A stretch of DNA of 64,000 nt from Agapetus fuscipes (GCA_951799405.1 OX637351.1:8464251-8528250); one strand, 5' to 3'. Shown: positions 21,310-33,321, counted from the first letter of the stretch. Notes: generated from the letters alone by a model not told the origin. Program-made: numbers and translations.

Positions 21310-22305
21310 ATTTGTTTATTGTTCGTATTTTAAATTTTTAAAAAAAATACGAACCATGATGTGGAGAAGGTCAATTATAGTAAGATGCAATGCGTTTCAC
21401 AAGTTTGTGTCTCATCAGAATAGAATAAACTCTCTCCCAATATGTAACGTTGGATATGACTCTAATAACATTAAGAAATTTACTTTCTCAACATTACGGT
21501 TTTTAAAAGCTGTTTTTAATTAAAAATAAAATGCCCTATGAACTAAATTTAAATTTAAAGGAATTAGTTTTTTATGGTGTTTTGAATTCACTGAGAAAAG
21601 TCAAAAAGCTATTAGCTATATTTGTAAAGCTATATTTACAAATTGGAAGCAAAGTTTCTTTAATAAAGCTTCCTAGAAATTTCAACAGATGGCAGTGTAT
21701 CACAATGTTGGCACAATTTTTGCATAAATGGTTAAACCTTGAAAAGAAATCCTGAATCTTAACATGTTTTTTCTTCTTCTTTCGACAGACATACAAGACG
21801 AGCACATCTGAAAGGGTGGCCGGCGTTAAAAGTTGCAAAAAAAAAAGAAACTTATATTTAAAATTATTACAAAAAAAAAAATAGAAAATACCTGTTCTAA
21901 TCAAATTAATACGTTGCCTATGGAAGTCACAGTGAGTTTAATAGATTTAAAATAATTTAATAAAAAATGTTTTTTAAAAAAAAACTTAGACCTAATTAAA
22001 GCAATGTTCTTTTTTTTTAATTTCTTAAAATTTGTAATGTATTGTTTTTTAATTGTTAAGGAGTAATAATTTTGTAAATAGTTTATTAATATTGTTTTAG
22101 ATATTTATTATTATATTATATATGATAGTTGTCTCACTAATCCAAGGATGATCTCATGCCAAAACACCTTGTACCTACGTAATACTTAGTAAAATTGCAA
22201 TTTACTTTAATTTAAAAATCATTTCTTTACAACATATAAATAAATAAATGAGTAAAAAACAGCCAAGTATAAAGCATTGTTTGAATGGATGTTTGATTAA
22301 ATAAG
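21310..22305. other. AT-rich stretch, nothing recognised
   Basis: A palindromic AAATTTTTAAAAAAAATACGAAC zone near 21326 is the only visible structure. Confidence 0.4.
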
Positions 22306-22307
22306 GC

Positions 22308-22492
22308 ACCGGTTGATAGCTCAGTAGGTAGAGCGCCTGCGTTCCAATCCCGTCAAGGGTGTCAGAAATGATTTCCCGTTTCGGTATTTATTTCAAACCC
22401 CAAAATAAAATACCCGCAAGGTTCACTCACAAGGCTCAAATACAGACAACCTTCACAAAAAATGAGTACCAGCCCCCTCGGGAGCTTTTTTT
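22308..22492 (+). mobile_element. SINE-A with deleted anticodon region
   Basis: Head GATAGCTCAGTAGGTAGAGC jumps to CGTTCCAATCCCGTC. Body to CCCCCTCGGGAGC, no 3' end. Confidence 0.75.
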
Positions 22493-23459
22493 GGACAACA
22501 ATCTGCTAAATATTTGAAACCTTCTCATATATTTTTTTTTTATTTGAAATAAATTTGTAATGCATTTTTTCCTTAAATCTATTGTTTTTTTTTCTTGGCT
22601 TACTCATTATGATACTTAGTGCCTTTTTGTATCAACCATCGAATAAAATCATGTAGAAAGACAAAAAAGTTATGAAAGCAAAAACCCTCACTAGAGTTGC
22701 TGCTGTATTTTCCATATATTGTTCAGCTTTTGTTATGGTTGACTATTTACACAATGTTTTATACTCAGCATACAGTTCTGTTTTTTTTATATAATGATGC
22801 AGTTGGCGTAAGGCTGAATTCATTTTTAAAGATAATTTGTTTTATAGGTTGTGATTTTTTCTAAAAAAAAAAATTAAATTAGCAAAGACGCAAGCCATAA
22901 AAACGCTTTGTGTGCACTCCTTGAAAGCACATTTTCACTTATATTTAAAAAAGGTAAATCGACAAATCATAGGTGAACTGAGTCAAGTGCCATTTTACAA
23001 ACTCACTAAGATTTTTTAAATAATAATAATAATAAGTGTTTATTCCAGCTTAGTCATGTGGAGGGTGCAATACATGACCAGCCATAAAAAAAATAATACA
23101 TCAATAGAAAAAGTGCATAGAAAAATACAAAAAAGGTGTATAATAAATTTTATATTTTACATAAGGCGTGTAAACATTGGTACAAATAAGCAAAAATGAT
23201 CAAATTCGAAGAAGTCTGGTAGATTGCAGTTGATAAAACGCTTGCTTTCAAAACTGTAGCGGTGTGCGAGTTGTTTTTGCCAAAATTAGAAGGAAAAGTG
23301 TGTTTTAAGTGTGTTCGACCAACTTTTTTTTACAGTGATTCATACCAAGCGTGTCAGATGTTTTTCCTGTTGAAATACTAAAATGAATAAAAAAGATTAA
23401 ATGTCAAATTTAATGAGAAAAACGGAGATTAAGTTGGGAATGAATGGGTAAACGAGAAA

Positions 23460-23890
23460 TGAAAGCTGAAAGAGGATATGAATGTTAAGGTACAAAAGAA
23501 TGTGATAAGCTGGTTTGGACAAGTAGAAAGAATGGACGATGAATGACTGACAAAGTGTATATACAGAGGAAATAAATTGCAAAATAAACGTGGATATGAG
23601 AGAAACAGTACAAAAGATAATATTGAGATGGTTAAGGCATCTAGAAAGAAAGAATGATGAACGTCCGACAAAAATAATGTACAAAGGTAATGTCAAAGGT
23701 AAACATTGAAGAGGAAAAAATGGATTGATCAAATAAGAGAAATTGCAAATGAATGGACTTTGCAGCAAAGTGCATGCATTGAAAGAATGATGAGTGTTGA
23801 GGAGATGAAAAAAGTGTGCCAGGACAGAAAAAAGGGGAAAGATACACATCTGCAGAGGTACTGGACACCCGTAGAAGAATGGCGGCTCGA
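23460..23890 (+). mobile_element. RTE-like LINE C-terminal fragment with duplicated module
   Basis: The plus strand encodes VISWFGQVERMDDE, then again LRWLRHLERKNDERPTK, then RGKKWIDQIREIANEW and MKKVCQDRKK and QRYWTPVEEWR. The W-x-GH-x-ERM module normally occurs once, so the first part looks duplicated. Confidence 0.7.
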
Positions 23891-24455
23891 TCAGATTTTC
23901 ATCTTAATGGCACTTCACTCATTTCACCTCTGTTCTGTTGAAATTCTCATTTCGTTCAATGTTTCACAACCTCATACATCTTGTGCCAAAATAGAGAAGA
24001 GATAAGAATGCAAAAAATATTTTTTCTATTTGCAATATATACCGTCATAGTAAAATTCAATAAATTTTTATGTATCCAATATTTTCTATAAAGTAAAAAT
24101 ATTTAATTGACATTTTTAACTCCTAATAAAGAAATACAATTGCACTTGCTTTGGCAGTATGTATCGACAGTTAAAAGGAAGTAAATTTTTATAAGCGACG
24201 TTTTGGTCAAAAATGAGTTATGAACGCCATCCTACTTAAATTTTTCTGCTCTTTCTAATGCGCTAACTCCCATAGCTCTACGATGATTTTTTGTTGTTGT
24301 TTATGCCCAAGCAAACAACTGCGTTTTCGAAATATGGTTTTGGTGTAATCGACAAGATTTTGACTTTTTTTGTCCTAAAGGCGCTTGTGACATAAAAAAA
24401 TCGTAAAACATTCATAAAACCACATTAATAAGTTCAATGCAAACATTTTTTTTTA

Positions 24456-24672
24456 ATTAATCAAATAAATATATACTGTTTTAATTCACTTTTTTATTAT
24501 TTTATTTTAAATATGTCTAACAGTTTTCGCCTAAAAAGGCATCCTCAGGACAATTTTTAGGCGAAAACTGTTAGACATATTTAAAATAAAATAATAAAAA
24601 AGTGAATTAAAACAGTATATTTATTTGATTAATTATACAATGGACTTTCACTGTGTAAACCACCAAACCCTG
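24456..24672. mobile_element. Penelope-like fold-back, near-perfect arms
   Basis: Arms of about 82 bases (24456-24537, 24554-24634) around a 16-base apex, followed by the terminal motif GGACTTTCACTGTGTAAACC. Confidence 0.75.
24525..24548 (-). ncRNA. Hammerhead-ribozyme-like core
   Basis: CTGAGGA, T, GCC-TTTTTA-GGC, GAAA on the minus strand. The variable base 7 is G here. Confidence 0.5.
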
Positions 24673-25087
24673 AAAAAAAATTTGTTTTTAATTTTAGAGC
24701 TGTTTTAATTTCAAGGATATGATAAAAAAATAAAAAAGTTATGTCATTTTTCTGCAGTCTCAAACTTTAAACTGCTCTCCTGCACAATTTAGTTTTTATC
24801 GCTTATGCCCTATTGCCTTTTAACCGTTGATATACTAAAATTGGAACTACTAAAAGAAAAATATTTTATTCAGTGCAACAAAATTGATCTAAACAAATGA
24901 AATGAACTATAAATGCAAAAAGTGCTCAAAAGAGTAAAGCAGACAAAAACAAATCTATGTCGTTGATATGCAAAACCAAGATGACCCTTTTGGGTTTTAA
25001 TTTTACACTATTGATCAATATAAAAGATATACATGGTGTGTGTAAGTTTTTCCCATGGTAACACATGTGCCTCGGAACATATTTGGA

Positions 25088-25342
25088 AAACTAATCCAAT
25101 CTAATCTAATCTAAGTTGCAAAGATTTGTCATCCATCATCCAAAGCTCGACAGCCCCGGGAGGGCAAATATATGTAACATTGGGGAATCACATTACATGA
25201 ATTTTCACAAGCAAACATGTATTAGTTCGCGCTTGTACATGCCGCATGTGAACCTACAACATAAAAACACAAATCTCAAATGAACTCTGCAACTCTTGCT
25301 GACCTTCCCTGAAACAGGGGTGACATTGGCAAAGTGATAAAT
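25088..25342 (-). repeat. Family C repeat with 40-base internal insert
   Basis: Standard copy except for an inserted segment (GTCATCCATCATCCAAAGC to GGGAGGGCAA) after GCAAAGATTT. Confidence 0.75.
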
Positions 25343-25489
25343 GGAACAAAGGAATACAATGAAAAAAAAATGAAAAAAATGTTAATTTATGTGTGATAGT
25401 CTGCGTTGACAGTTGCCTGGAAGCTGATTATAACAAAACCGCAATTTGGAACGCCAAACAGCTCTTAAAAGTAAAACTAAATATGATGA

Positions 25490-25735
25490 TATTATAATTA
25501 TGGTGAGCGCTGTTTTTGTGTCAATTACACCTCAAGAGCCCTCTGCGAACTTGGTCTTTGCTAGTTAGCGACATCTAATTACTGTAAAGCTGGATGGACC
25601 TTTGAAGTGAAGAATATTGTTCAACCCAGCAAAGAACATGTTTTAAAAAATTAAATGATAAATTATTTAATCAAAACCATGACCTTTCGATTGCAGGTCC
25701 ATACCTTTAACCACTGGACTATGGACCAATCCCAG
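25490..25735 (-). mobile_element. SINE-B, diverged
   Basis: Tail GGTGAGCGCTGTTTTTGTG, degenerate body and a head reading ACCACTGGACTATGGACC. Confidence 0.75.
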
Positions 25736-25992
25736 TGCTACGTTTATTTGTTTTATTTTGATCAATGTTGTAAACCATTTTGTTGTCAAAGTTTGTGCAA
25801 CTTAGATCGGGGGCATGCACTGGATAGAAGCAAATATTTTTCAGAAGAAATGTTCCTTCAATATCTATTTATTTCAGATTGATTGATGTACGTACATCAA
25901 TTATCTATTAAGGAATACTTGGAATGGACTCGACACATTTCAAATATAGGTACAGAAAAATGTGATGACACTAGAGGACCTAAATAAATTAG

Positions 25993-26258
25993 GATGACTT
26001 ATAGGTCGGTATGCCGCTGACCACCCATGCTGTAAAAATGGTTCACTTTGCCAATGTCACCCCTGTTTCAGGGTAGGACTGCAAAAGTTGCAGGGTGTAT
26101 GTCCATTTGAGATTTGTGTTTTTATGTTGTAGGTTCACATGCGGCATGTGCGTGTAAGTTGCAAACTTGTACGTGTCTGCTTGTGAGAATGCAAATAATG
26201 TGAATCTCCAATGTAACATATCTTTGCAACTTAGATTAGATTAGATTAGATTAGACTC
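25993..26258 (+). repeat. Family C repeat, full length
   Basis: Good reference copy, from GACTTATAGGTCGGTATG to a (GATTA)n tail with four units. Confidence 0.85.
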
Positions 26259-26261
26259 ATT

Positions 26262-26395
26262 TGGTGAGCACTGTTTTTGTGTGAATCAATTTTCAAGAAC
26301 CCACTGCTAGCTTGTTCGTTGTAGAGAGGGCGAATTTTTAAGCAGGACCCAATTGCTGTAAGGCTGGATTGACTTTTGGTGGCCGGTCTTTATTT
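26262..26395 (-). mobile_element. SINE-B, 3' half
   Basis: From TTTGGTGAGCACTG to GGCCGGTCTTT, directly behind the family C tail. Confidence 0.75.
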
Positions 26396-26562
26396 ATGTC
26401 AATATTTTTTAGGTAGTTTTAAAAGTTACGTAAAAGGTTTTAAAACACAATGTACTGCATTTAAAATAACTGTCGACTGTATATGTTTCACATTGACTGT
26501 TCACTTAACTTACACTAACCTCCTGATAGTCGGGAATCCATTTTATTAATTTACTGTGAATC

Positions 26563-27003
26563 CTGTCGATAGCTCAGTGGTTATAGTGCTTGCATTCTAG
26601 CCGAGAGCTCGGGTTTGAATCCCACCGAGGGTGTCAGAAGTGATTTCCCGTTTTGGTGTTTATTCCAAAACAAAATACCGGCAAGGTTTACTCAGCCTTC
26701 ACAAGAAATGAGTAGTAGCCCCCTCGAAGGTGGGAAACCCTCACTTCAACTGAAGTGGTTGGCGAAAGGGCAGCACCCTTACCTGTAAAAATAGAAAACC
26801 TTTGGGGATAATGCAGCAAGAAGATACACTATATGTGTAGCTTAGTTGGGTACCAAGTAACAAAATATTATATAAAGGATATTTGTAGCTTGCTTCTGTA
26901 TAAGGCCGGCCCCCTTACCTGTAAAAAGAGATAGATTCCAATCGCAACATATGACCCCTTCAGGGAAAACGCGGCAAGAAGTTACGCTATATGTGTACCG
27001 TAG
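26563..27003 (+). mobile_element. SINE-A followed by a second SINE-A tail
   Basis: A complete SINE-A (26563-26852, B box GGTTTGAATCCC) and, 50 bases on, another SINE-A 3' part (26905-27003). Confidence 0.8.
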
Positions 27004-27369
27004 TAGCGAAACTATTGGTGACATCACATAGCCTACGGATTTTTTTGTGTCGAGTCCATCAAGGTTTTTGTTTAAACCTGTCTGTAGGTAAATTGAAAAT
27101 TAAAAATATGTATAAATTTAATTTCACTAAGCAATTTTTCAATAATAATTTCATCTTTATTTTATATATAGTCAATTATTATACACTAAATCATTGTCTA
27201 TTGTACAAAATATATTGTATTAAATTGATATTTGTACCCTCTTATAGGTTCGTGATCCTTCATATTGTTTTTGTCTATGGTAGCTCTGCACACTTTTCAT
27301 GTTTTTCATAAGAACATTACTTCTATTTTTCAATCATTTAAAGCTTATGTAACGGAAAGGCCTGTGATC

Positions 27370-27560
27370 TCCTTCAACCAATCAATCATGTTTTCTCACT
27401 GCTCTCCAGGCTCTGATGGTTCATTCGCTATATCGTCCCCCCAGTGCTCGTTTGGCTTATCTATCATTTGATTCAAACACGACCTTTCAATGAAACTGTC
27501 TTAAGAATCACATTCTACACAATCTGAGCTAAGAAAAAAATGTATAACAAGACAATGTGA
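27370..27560 (+). repeat. Family I repeat
   Basis: Marked by TCGTCCCCCCAGTGCTCGTT and TCACATTCTACACAATCTGA. It continues uninterrupted through ACAATGTGAGAGTTG, the empty site for the LINE at 29867. Confidence 0.7.
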
Positions 27561-28410
27561 GAGTTGTTTTAAATATTTTTTAAATCAATTTCTAGTTTTC
27601 ATAAGACACATTGGTCTAGTACTCATACAAACATTGTTCATGTGAAATTAACTCTGTTGGAGATAAGACAAACAAGCACTAAGGGGACGATATGTGTCGT
27701 AGACGATGTAGTCTGCTGACTTTTATTGATTGGTCTTGATGCAATTCTTACAGTTCAGAGTTTTTAAATTAAATTTAAAACAATTTTCACAGTAGGTATG
27801 AGCTGTCAGCCTCATACCAACCAATAAGTCAAAGAATAAAAAATAAAAAACAAAGAGTGTCCACTTTTTTAAGGACTCACTATCATTTAATTAAATTATT
27901 ATTTTAAAATATTGCCATCTGTGGTGGAACTGTCAAAGCTTTTTCATTGTTTTCTTAGTTTTATAGTATTAATAAATAAATACATATCAACTTTGTTTTA
28001 GCGAATAGATATTAATATATGTTGTGTAGTTAGTAAAAACTGTAAAATAAAATATCTAGCGTACATAGGTATATGTTCAGAGCTACCACAGACGAGAAGA
28101 AAATGAATTTTAAAAATGCTCAAATTCAGCGCAATTTTAGTTTAAAATTTTACATGTAATTTTTACAAAATTTATCACAATTTTTAGTAGAATATAAATG
28201 TTTTAATTTTATGTTTCGCCCTTTAAAAATATTTTCAAAGCAAGTATTTAATAAAAGGTGTTGTTTCAGCGTTAGTTTAATAAAATTGAATTTAACAAAA
28301 ATTTTAAAGGATTTGATTTGTTCATCTTTTTTGCTCAATGGAGTCCGCACTTATAAAATAGTCTTTAGATGGATGTTGTCGCTCATAGTAAATGAAAAAT
28401 TAGATTCCAA
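27561..28410. other. Mostly unassigned AT-rich stretch
   Basis: A family C fragment (AGCCTCATACCAACCAATAA, about 27790-27835) is the only recognised piece. Confidence 0.45.
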
Positions 28411-28411
28411 A

Positions 28412-28713
28412 TAATAATAATAATATTCGGATGATTTATTTGGTGAGCGCTGTTTTTGTGTGTATTACACCTCAAGAGCCATCTGCAAGCTTGGCCGTCG
28501 CTATAGAAAGCGCAGATCCTCAAATAAGACCCAGTTGCTGTAAGGCTGGATGGAACTTTGCTGACCGGTCTTTGGTAAAGGTATATAAATTTCCACAGCA
28601 TAGCGCATATTTGAAAATATAAATGGTATATTTTTTGTGCTCCGCCGCAATTCAGGCCCACGACCTTCCATTTACGAGCCGGAAGTGTTACCACTAGATT
28701 ACGGGCCGGTCTT
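28412..28713 (-). mobile_element. SINE-B, full length
   Basis: From (AAT)n GATGATTTATTTGGTGAGCG to the head ending TTACGGGCCGGTC. Confidence 0.85.
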
Positions 28714-29279
28714 TCCGGAAGTTGTACTGTATGTGCCGCTTAGTTAAATTTTTAATCGCACCAGGCCTGTGTTTGTCAGATTCATAAGTAAGGCTCTTAG
28801 CAACCATTCAACTAATCACAAGCGTCTATACTTTATAGCAACATGGCCAAGTGACGTCAAATGTTTTCCCCTGGATTTCCAATATTTTATTTACTATGTA
28901 TGAAAACCTGTGAATCCATCGAACTGATGAATATTTTTAATGCGCAGACTCCATTGAAACAAAATATTTCATATTTTCAACTTTTCCAAAAGGAAAATAA
29001 GCTGGATCTTTTTTTAAACATTTTTTTCTTCAAGATTTAAGGAATAATTATAATTTAGATTCTTTTGCAATATAATTTATTTATATTCACACATTCAAAA
29101 CTAAATTCTGTCTTTATTGATTCAATAGGTGTTTAGGTTTTTTTTTTATATTTTTATGTCTTGGGTATGATACTAACGGCTTGTTCCTGTGTTTTAATCC
29201 TTAGATTGGCTTGCAATACTTTATAGAACTTCCCATACGAAAAACAGAACATATCTGCCAATATGATGGTGAAGTACAA

Positions 29280-29720
29280 AATTTATATAGCGCCTTTTAG
29301 GGCAGTGTGCCATTGCAAAGGCGCTTGTCCATATAATTAGACGTAGAGGTGAGTCTTGAGACGTCTTTTGAACAGTCTCTTCAAATCCAGTTCCCTCAGT
29401 GAGGCGGGAATAGCATTCCCAGTCATTGGAACGGCCGCCTTGAATGCCCTATCTCCAAAAGCAGTGCGGGGCTTTCTTGCAGGGATGTCCAGGCAGCTGC
29501 TTCTTGATGCAGCTGCCTCAATGCAATATATCCTGCAGGAACTCTCAATGTGGTCATCCTCAAGACTTAGTCTCCTTGATCATAGCTTTAGTCATGGTAT
29601 GCAGGAGACCTTTCTGGTATATTGCGTGTCCTAACCATGTTGCAAGCCTTTGGGACAGGACTTTGAGCAGGTGCCGTGCTTCTGCGAATCTTTTGAAAAG
29701 CAATTTAGAATCAAACCAAT
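29280..29720 (-). mobile_element. LINE ORF2 C-terminal fragment
   Basis: The minus strand encodes TAFGDRAFKAAVPMTGNAIP and LFKRRLKTHLY, then a 3' end with AAAAGGCGCTATATAAA. A plus-strand relative is at 49780-49901. Confidence 0.75.
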
Positions 29721-29724
29721 TTCA

Positions 29725-29866
29725 ATCAGTTGGTCATCCATCAATTCGTCCCCCCAGTGATTGTTTGGCTTATCCACCATTTGATCAAAACATTACCTTT
29801 CAATGAAAGTATCTTAAAAATCACATTCTACACAATTTGAGCTAAAAAAACACCATAAAACACAAT
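29725..29866 (+). repeat. Family I repeat, interrupted by a LINE
   Basis: Shares TTCGTCCCCCCAGTG and TCACATTCTACACAATTTGA with the 27.4 kb copy. It resumes after the LINE at GTGAGAGTTGACAA. Confidence 0.75.
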
Positions 29867-30891
29867 AGGGCTCCGTCTTGGGACCGCTGTTTTTTATAAT
29901 GTATATCAGGGAACTGGAAGGCTTTGCACAGAAATGGGGTGTTAGAATGCATATTTATGCGGATGATTGCCAAATATATGCGGACTGCAGACCAGAGGAT
30001 ACCACGGAAATGCTAAACAAAGTGAGGAATTGCATAGAAGATATATGGTTTTGGATGTCTACGCATCGGTTGATGCTAAACCAAGAAAAAACTGAAGTAA
30101 TGTGGATGACTTCTCCAAAGAGAGCACACATGATAGACAACAACACCCCTATAAATTGTCTAATGTTGACATTTTGCCTTCTTCTTGTATCAAACTCCTA
30201 GGAGTTCACCTAGACAGTTGTCTGACTATGAAAGTTCAAATAAGTAAGACCGTTAGTTCGAGTTTCTACGGATTACGGCAAATCAAGCTTGTTAATAACT
30301 GTCTACCAATGGAAGCAAGAAAAGCTTTAGTAAATGCATTTGTGGTATCAAAAATAGACTACTGCAATAGCTTATATGCAGGCCAACCAAAATGTCAATT
30401 GAATAGGCTACAATTGGTTGTAAATGCGTGCGCTCGCATGATTTCTGGTCAGTCGAAATTTACACACATTACTCCTCTTCTCCAGAAGCTTCACTGGCTC
30501 CGTATACCGGAGCGCATCGAGTTCAAAGTGTGCACGATGGTCCACAAAGCTTTATTTGGAAAAACACCCAAATATCTCGCTGATTTAATCAAACCAGTCA
30601 CCCTCGGCAAAAAAAGCCTTACACTGCGCTCGGCTGAGACTGGAGCCAAATCAAGAATTGAAGAACCTATAAGAAGAGTTAGCACATTATTTGGAGAGCC
30701 TGCATTTGCAGTTGCTGGCCCTCTGGCCTGGAACCACCTGCCACATCATGTGAGAGAGCTAGAGGACCATGGAAAGTTCCGGAATGCACTGAAGACAAGC
30801 AAATTTCTGGCATCGTTTGCACCAGCGCCCTTGGAGTGACTACATCACGAAACGGCGCTATAAAGAAATCATCAACTCATCATCATCATCA
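29867..30891 (+). mobile_element. 5'-truncated LINE with one frameshift
   Basis: About 1 kb of ORF2 3' half plus 3' UTR. The first frame starts at the end of the PQG motif region (GPLFFIMYIRELEG), includes YADDCQIYA and SWFxM-type helix residues (MSTHRLMLNQEKTEVMWM). After a single-base frame shift near 30150 the second frame has IKLLGVHLDSCL, IDYCNSLYAG and FAVAGPLAWNHLP. It ends ACGGCGCTATAAAGAAATC and (ATC)n. CR1/L2/jockey-like by motif set, and dead because of truncation and frameshift. Confidence 0.9.
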
Positions 30892-30904
30892 ATAATGTGA
30901 GAGT

Positions 30905-31150
30905 TGACAATTATATTAATTTTTAAAACTGAACAAATTTCAAAACTTATTTTAAATCGGATATTAACGAACCGTTTAGAGAGAACTTACATCATTCTCG
31001 ACGTTTCGTCAGCGACGTAGCCGACGTCTTCAGGCTACGTCGCTGACGAAACGTTGAGAATGATGTAAGTTCTCTCTTAACGGTTCGTTAATATCCGATT
31101 TAAATTAAGTTTTGAAATTTGTTCAGTTTTAAAAATTAATATAATTGTCA
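30905..31150. mobile_element. Penelope-like fold-back, near-perfect 118-base arms
   Basis: Arms 30905-31022 and 31033-31150 are almost perfectly complementary. Both carry GTCGCTGACGAAACGTT- or AACGTTTCGTCAGC-type sequence. It borders family I sequence on the left. Confidence 0.8.
31004..31033 (-). ncRNA. Hammerhead-ribozyme-like core
   Basis: The minus strand reads CTGAAGA, C, stem GTC/GAC with a longer loop, then GAAAC. Confidence 0.45.
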
Positions 31151-31741
31151 AAATGTCAAACGACCGTAATTCTAACTTAAACCTAACAATAATCGGTTCG
31201 TCGCTCGCATCGTACCCATGACACAAACCTCCAAAATAATTAAATGAATGTTAGTTGAACTAGTAAATAAATGTACATTTTAAAAGTTACGAGATTTGAC
31301 TGCATAGAATTTATTCTAAATACATAGTCTACTGACAATTTGTATAAAAAAACATAATAAAAATTGATTCATTATTTGTATGTACCTACATTACACCGAT
31401 GCCAATGTAAATATTGTTAGTGTGTACTCATAGGAGAAGCTCTCTACGTGTAAGTCCCCAAGAAATAACTACAAGTTGTTAGAAACATAATATGTGTTAA
31501 AAAATAATTCACAAAACTGCCAATCTATGTACTTTATTAAATTTTCTATAAACCGAAATTTACTAACAAAAATACCTACCTTACATAGTTAATGTTAAAA
31601 GAAAAACAATCTAGTTCTTACTTTATTTTCCGTTACTTCTACTATCTCATTGTTTTGTTCTTATAAAAAGTCTATCTATGTTTTATTTATAATCTATGTT
31701 TTTAAGATATATTAACATTAAAGATTCAAATTTAATGCACA

Positions 31742-31995
31742 CCTACAAGGTGACACGTCCAAGCGCACGCTTACACAATCTGTATGACAGTTTATTTACA
31801 AAATAAAACATAAGTTAATCTCAAATGAACGCTAATCTTGCAACTCTTGCCACCATTCCCTGAAACTGGAGTTGACTTATAGATCGGTATGAGTTTGACC
31901 TATGGCATAGGTACGAACTTGGACGTGTCTGCTTGCAAGCGTGCATTAAGGATGAATCTTAAATGTTAATATTATATCTTTGAACTTATATTATA
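31742..31995. repeat. Two family C fragments in opposite orientation
   Basis: A minus-strand copy (31742-31866) joins a plus-strand copy (31867-31995) at GTTGACTTATAGATCGG. The stretch 31155-31740 shows nothing recognisable. Confidence 0.65.
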
Positions 31996-32351
31996 CATAT
32001 AGATTTCAATTATGAAATATGTTTATTATAACAGATAATTTCAAAATTGAAATTAAAAAGTTTAGTCAAAATAACTTTACAACGGAAGCCATTTTGATTA
32101 TTTTTTAGGTTATTATTTTTAGGTTATGATAATGTTGAACAAGTTGATCTTATGTTATTTTTAAACAAAAAACGAGAAATCGAAATTTGAAATGTTTCTT
32201 ATTTGGATACAACGCAATATGATGACGTATTAAAAATCTAACCTCACTTTTTAAATGTAGTACCTACATTCAATTGTTGCTATAAGACAAAGTGTTTGAT
32301 CAAAAAATTCAATTTCTGTGTATGGCGCTTTATTTGTTGGTACTTTTAACT

Positions 32352-32640
32352 TGTAGTAGTCTAGTGGCTAACGCTACAGAAACGCAATTGTAAGGTTGTA
32401 GGTTTGATTCCTAACGAAGCACATAAAAAAATATCATTCAATTTGTAAAAGTGCTCGTTTTTCGGTTGAAAAAATTATGTGTCTTTTTCAAAATCTGGGG
32501 ATAAAGCTTCATTCAGCCTTACAGCAACTGGGTATTGCTTGCAACATTGGCACTGACAATCGATGACAAAGCATTTAGAGGGCTCTTGAGGTGTGATCAC
32601 CACAAAAACAGCGTTCACCGAGTAAATTAACCTGAAATTT
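32352..32640 (+). mobile_element. SINE-B, diverged
   Basis: A box TAGTCTAGTGG, B box GGTTTGATTCC, body CAGCCTTACAGCAACTGGG and tail CAGCGTTCACCGAGTAAATT. Confidence 0.75.
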
Positions 32641-32714
32641 ATTGCAGCTATTCACAGTTTAGATGCTGCTGCTTCAAACAGGGATTTGATTCCTTTGTTT
32701 TAAGCCTGAACATA

Positions 32715-33005
32715 AATAAATATAAGAATGATTTATTTGGTGAGCGCTGTTTTTGTGTGAGTCACACATCAACAGTACCCTGTGAGCTTGGTTCTTACTA
32801 TAGAAAGCGTCAATTCTCCAGAAAAACCCAGTTGCTGTAAGGCTGGATTGATCTTTGGTAATCGGTCTTTGGTAAGGGCACATGATTTCTTTAACCCAGC
32901 TAGGAAAAGACTTTGAAAATTATGTGAATGTTATTTTTTTGTTTTTCTGGGAATCAAACTCATAACCTTTCATTCTCCATTAACCATTAAACTAAATATC
33001 GGTCA
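32715..33005 (-). mobile_element. SINE-B, full length, diverged head
   Basis: From GATTTATTTGGTGAGCGC to AACTAAATATCGGTC. Confidence 0.8.
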
Positions 33006-33150
33006 CATGGAGGCATAGTTTTACAATGCAAGTTTTACAAATTATGTGAAGATTGTTCATAAGACTGGTCTTACATTAATAAATTGTACTCACTCTGCAA
33101 TCAAATACAAAGTTATATTGTTTTTTTTTTAATGAAGAGTTACCTGATCT

Positions 33151-33321
33151 GGGCTGGAAGTCTCATCACCACGGTCATTCTTACCTACCGAATATCGGTA
33201 ATATTTGTACGAAGACTAATCAGCTGTTTACTAGCGGCCATCTTGAGATTGACAAGTCTTCATACAAATATTACCGATATTCGGTAGGTAAGAACTACCG
33301 TGGTGATGAGACTTCCAGCCC
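33151..33321. mobile_element. MITE with about 65-base inverted repeats
   Basis: The ends GGGCTGGAAGTCTCATCACC are inverted. The arms share TTACCTACCGAATATCGGTA. Partial relatives are at 42928-42992 and the first 14 bases recur at 49500. Imperfect flanks TGATCT/TGACCT leave the TSD uncertain. Confidence 0.75.

Larger units (their letters stand above)
24163..24833. mobile_element. MITE family L, long copy
   Basis: Inverted ends TATCGACAGTTAAAAGGAAG and (reversed) TATCAACGGTTAAAAGGCAA, with ATAAGCGAC inside each end. A shorter relative is at 51868-52038. A Penelope-like fold-back is inserted in the middle. Confidence 0.65.

Noticed and set aside
23397..23868. Long minus-strand frames rich in F, S and L
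   Set aside because: They are the antisense of an RTE-like LINE fragment. The plus strand reads as recognisable LINE protein.
29356..29806. Plus-strand frames of 92 and 120 codons
   Set aside because: The minus strand encodes a clear LINE C-terminus over the same bases.
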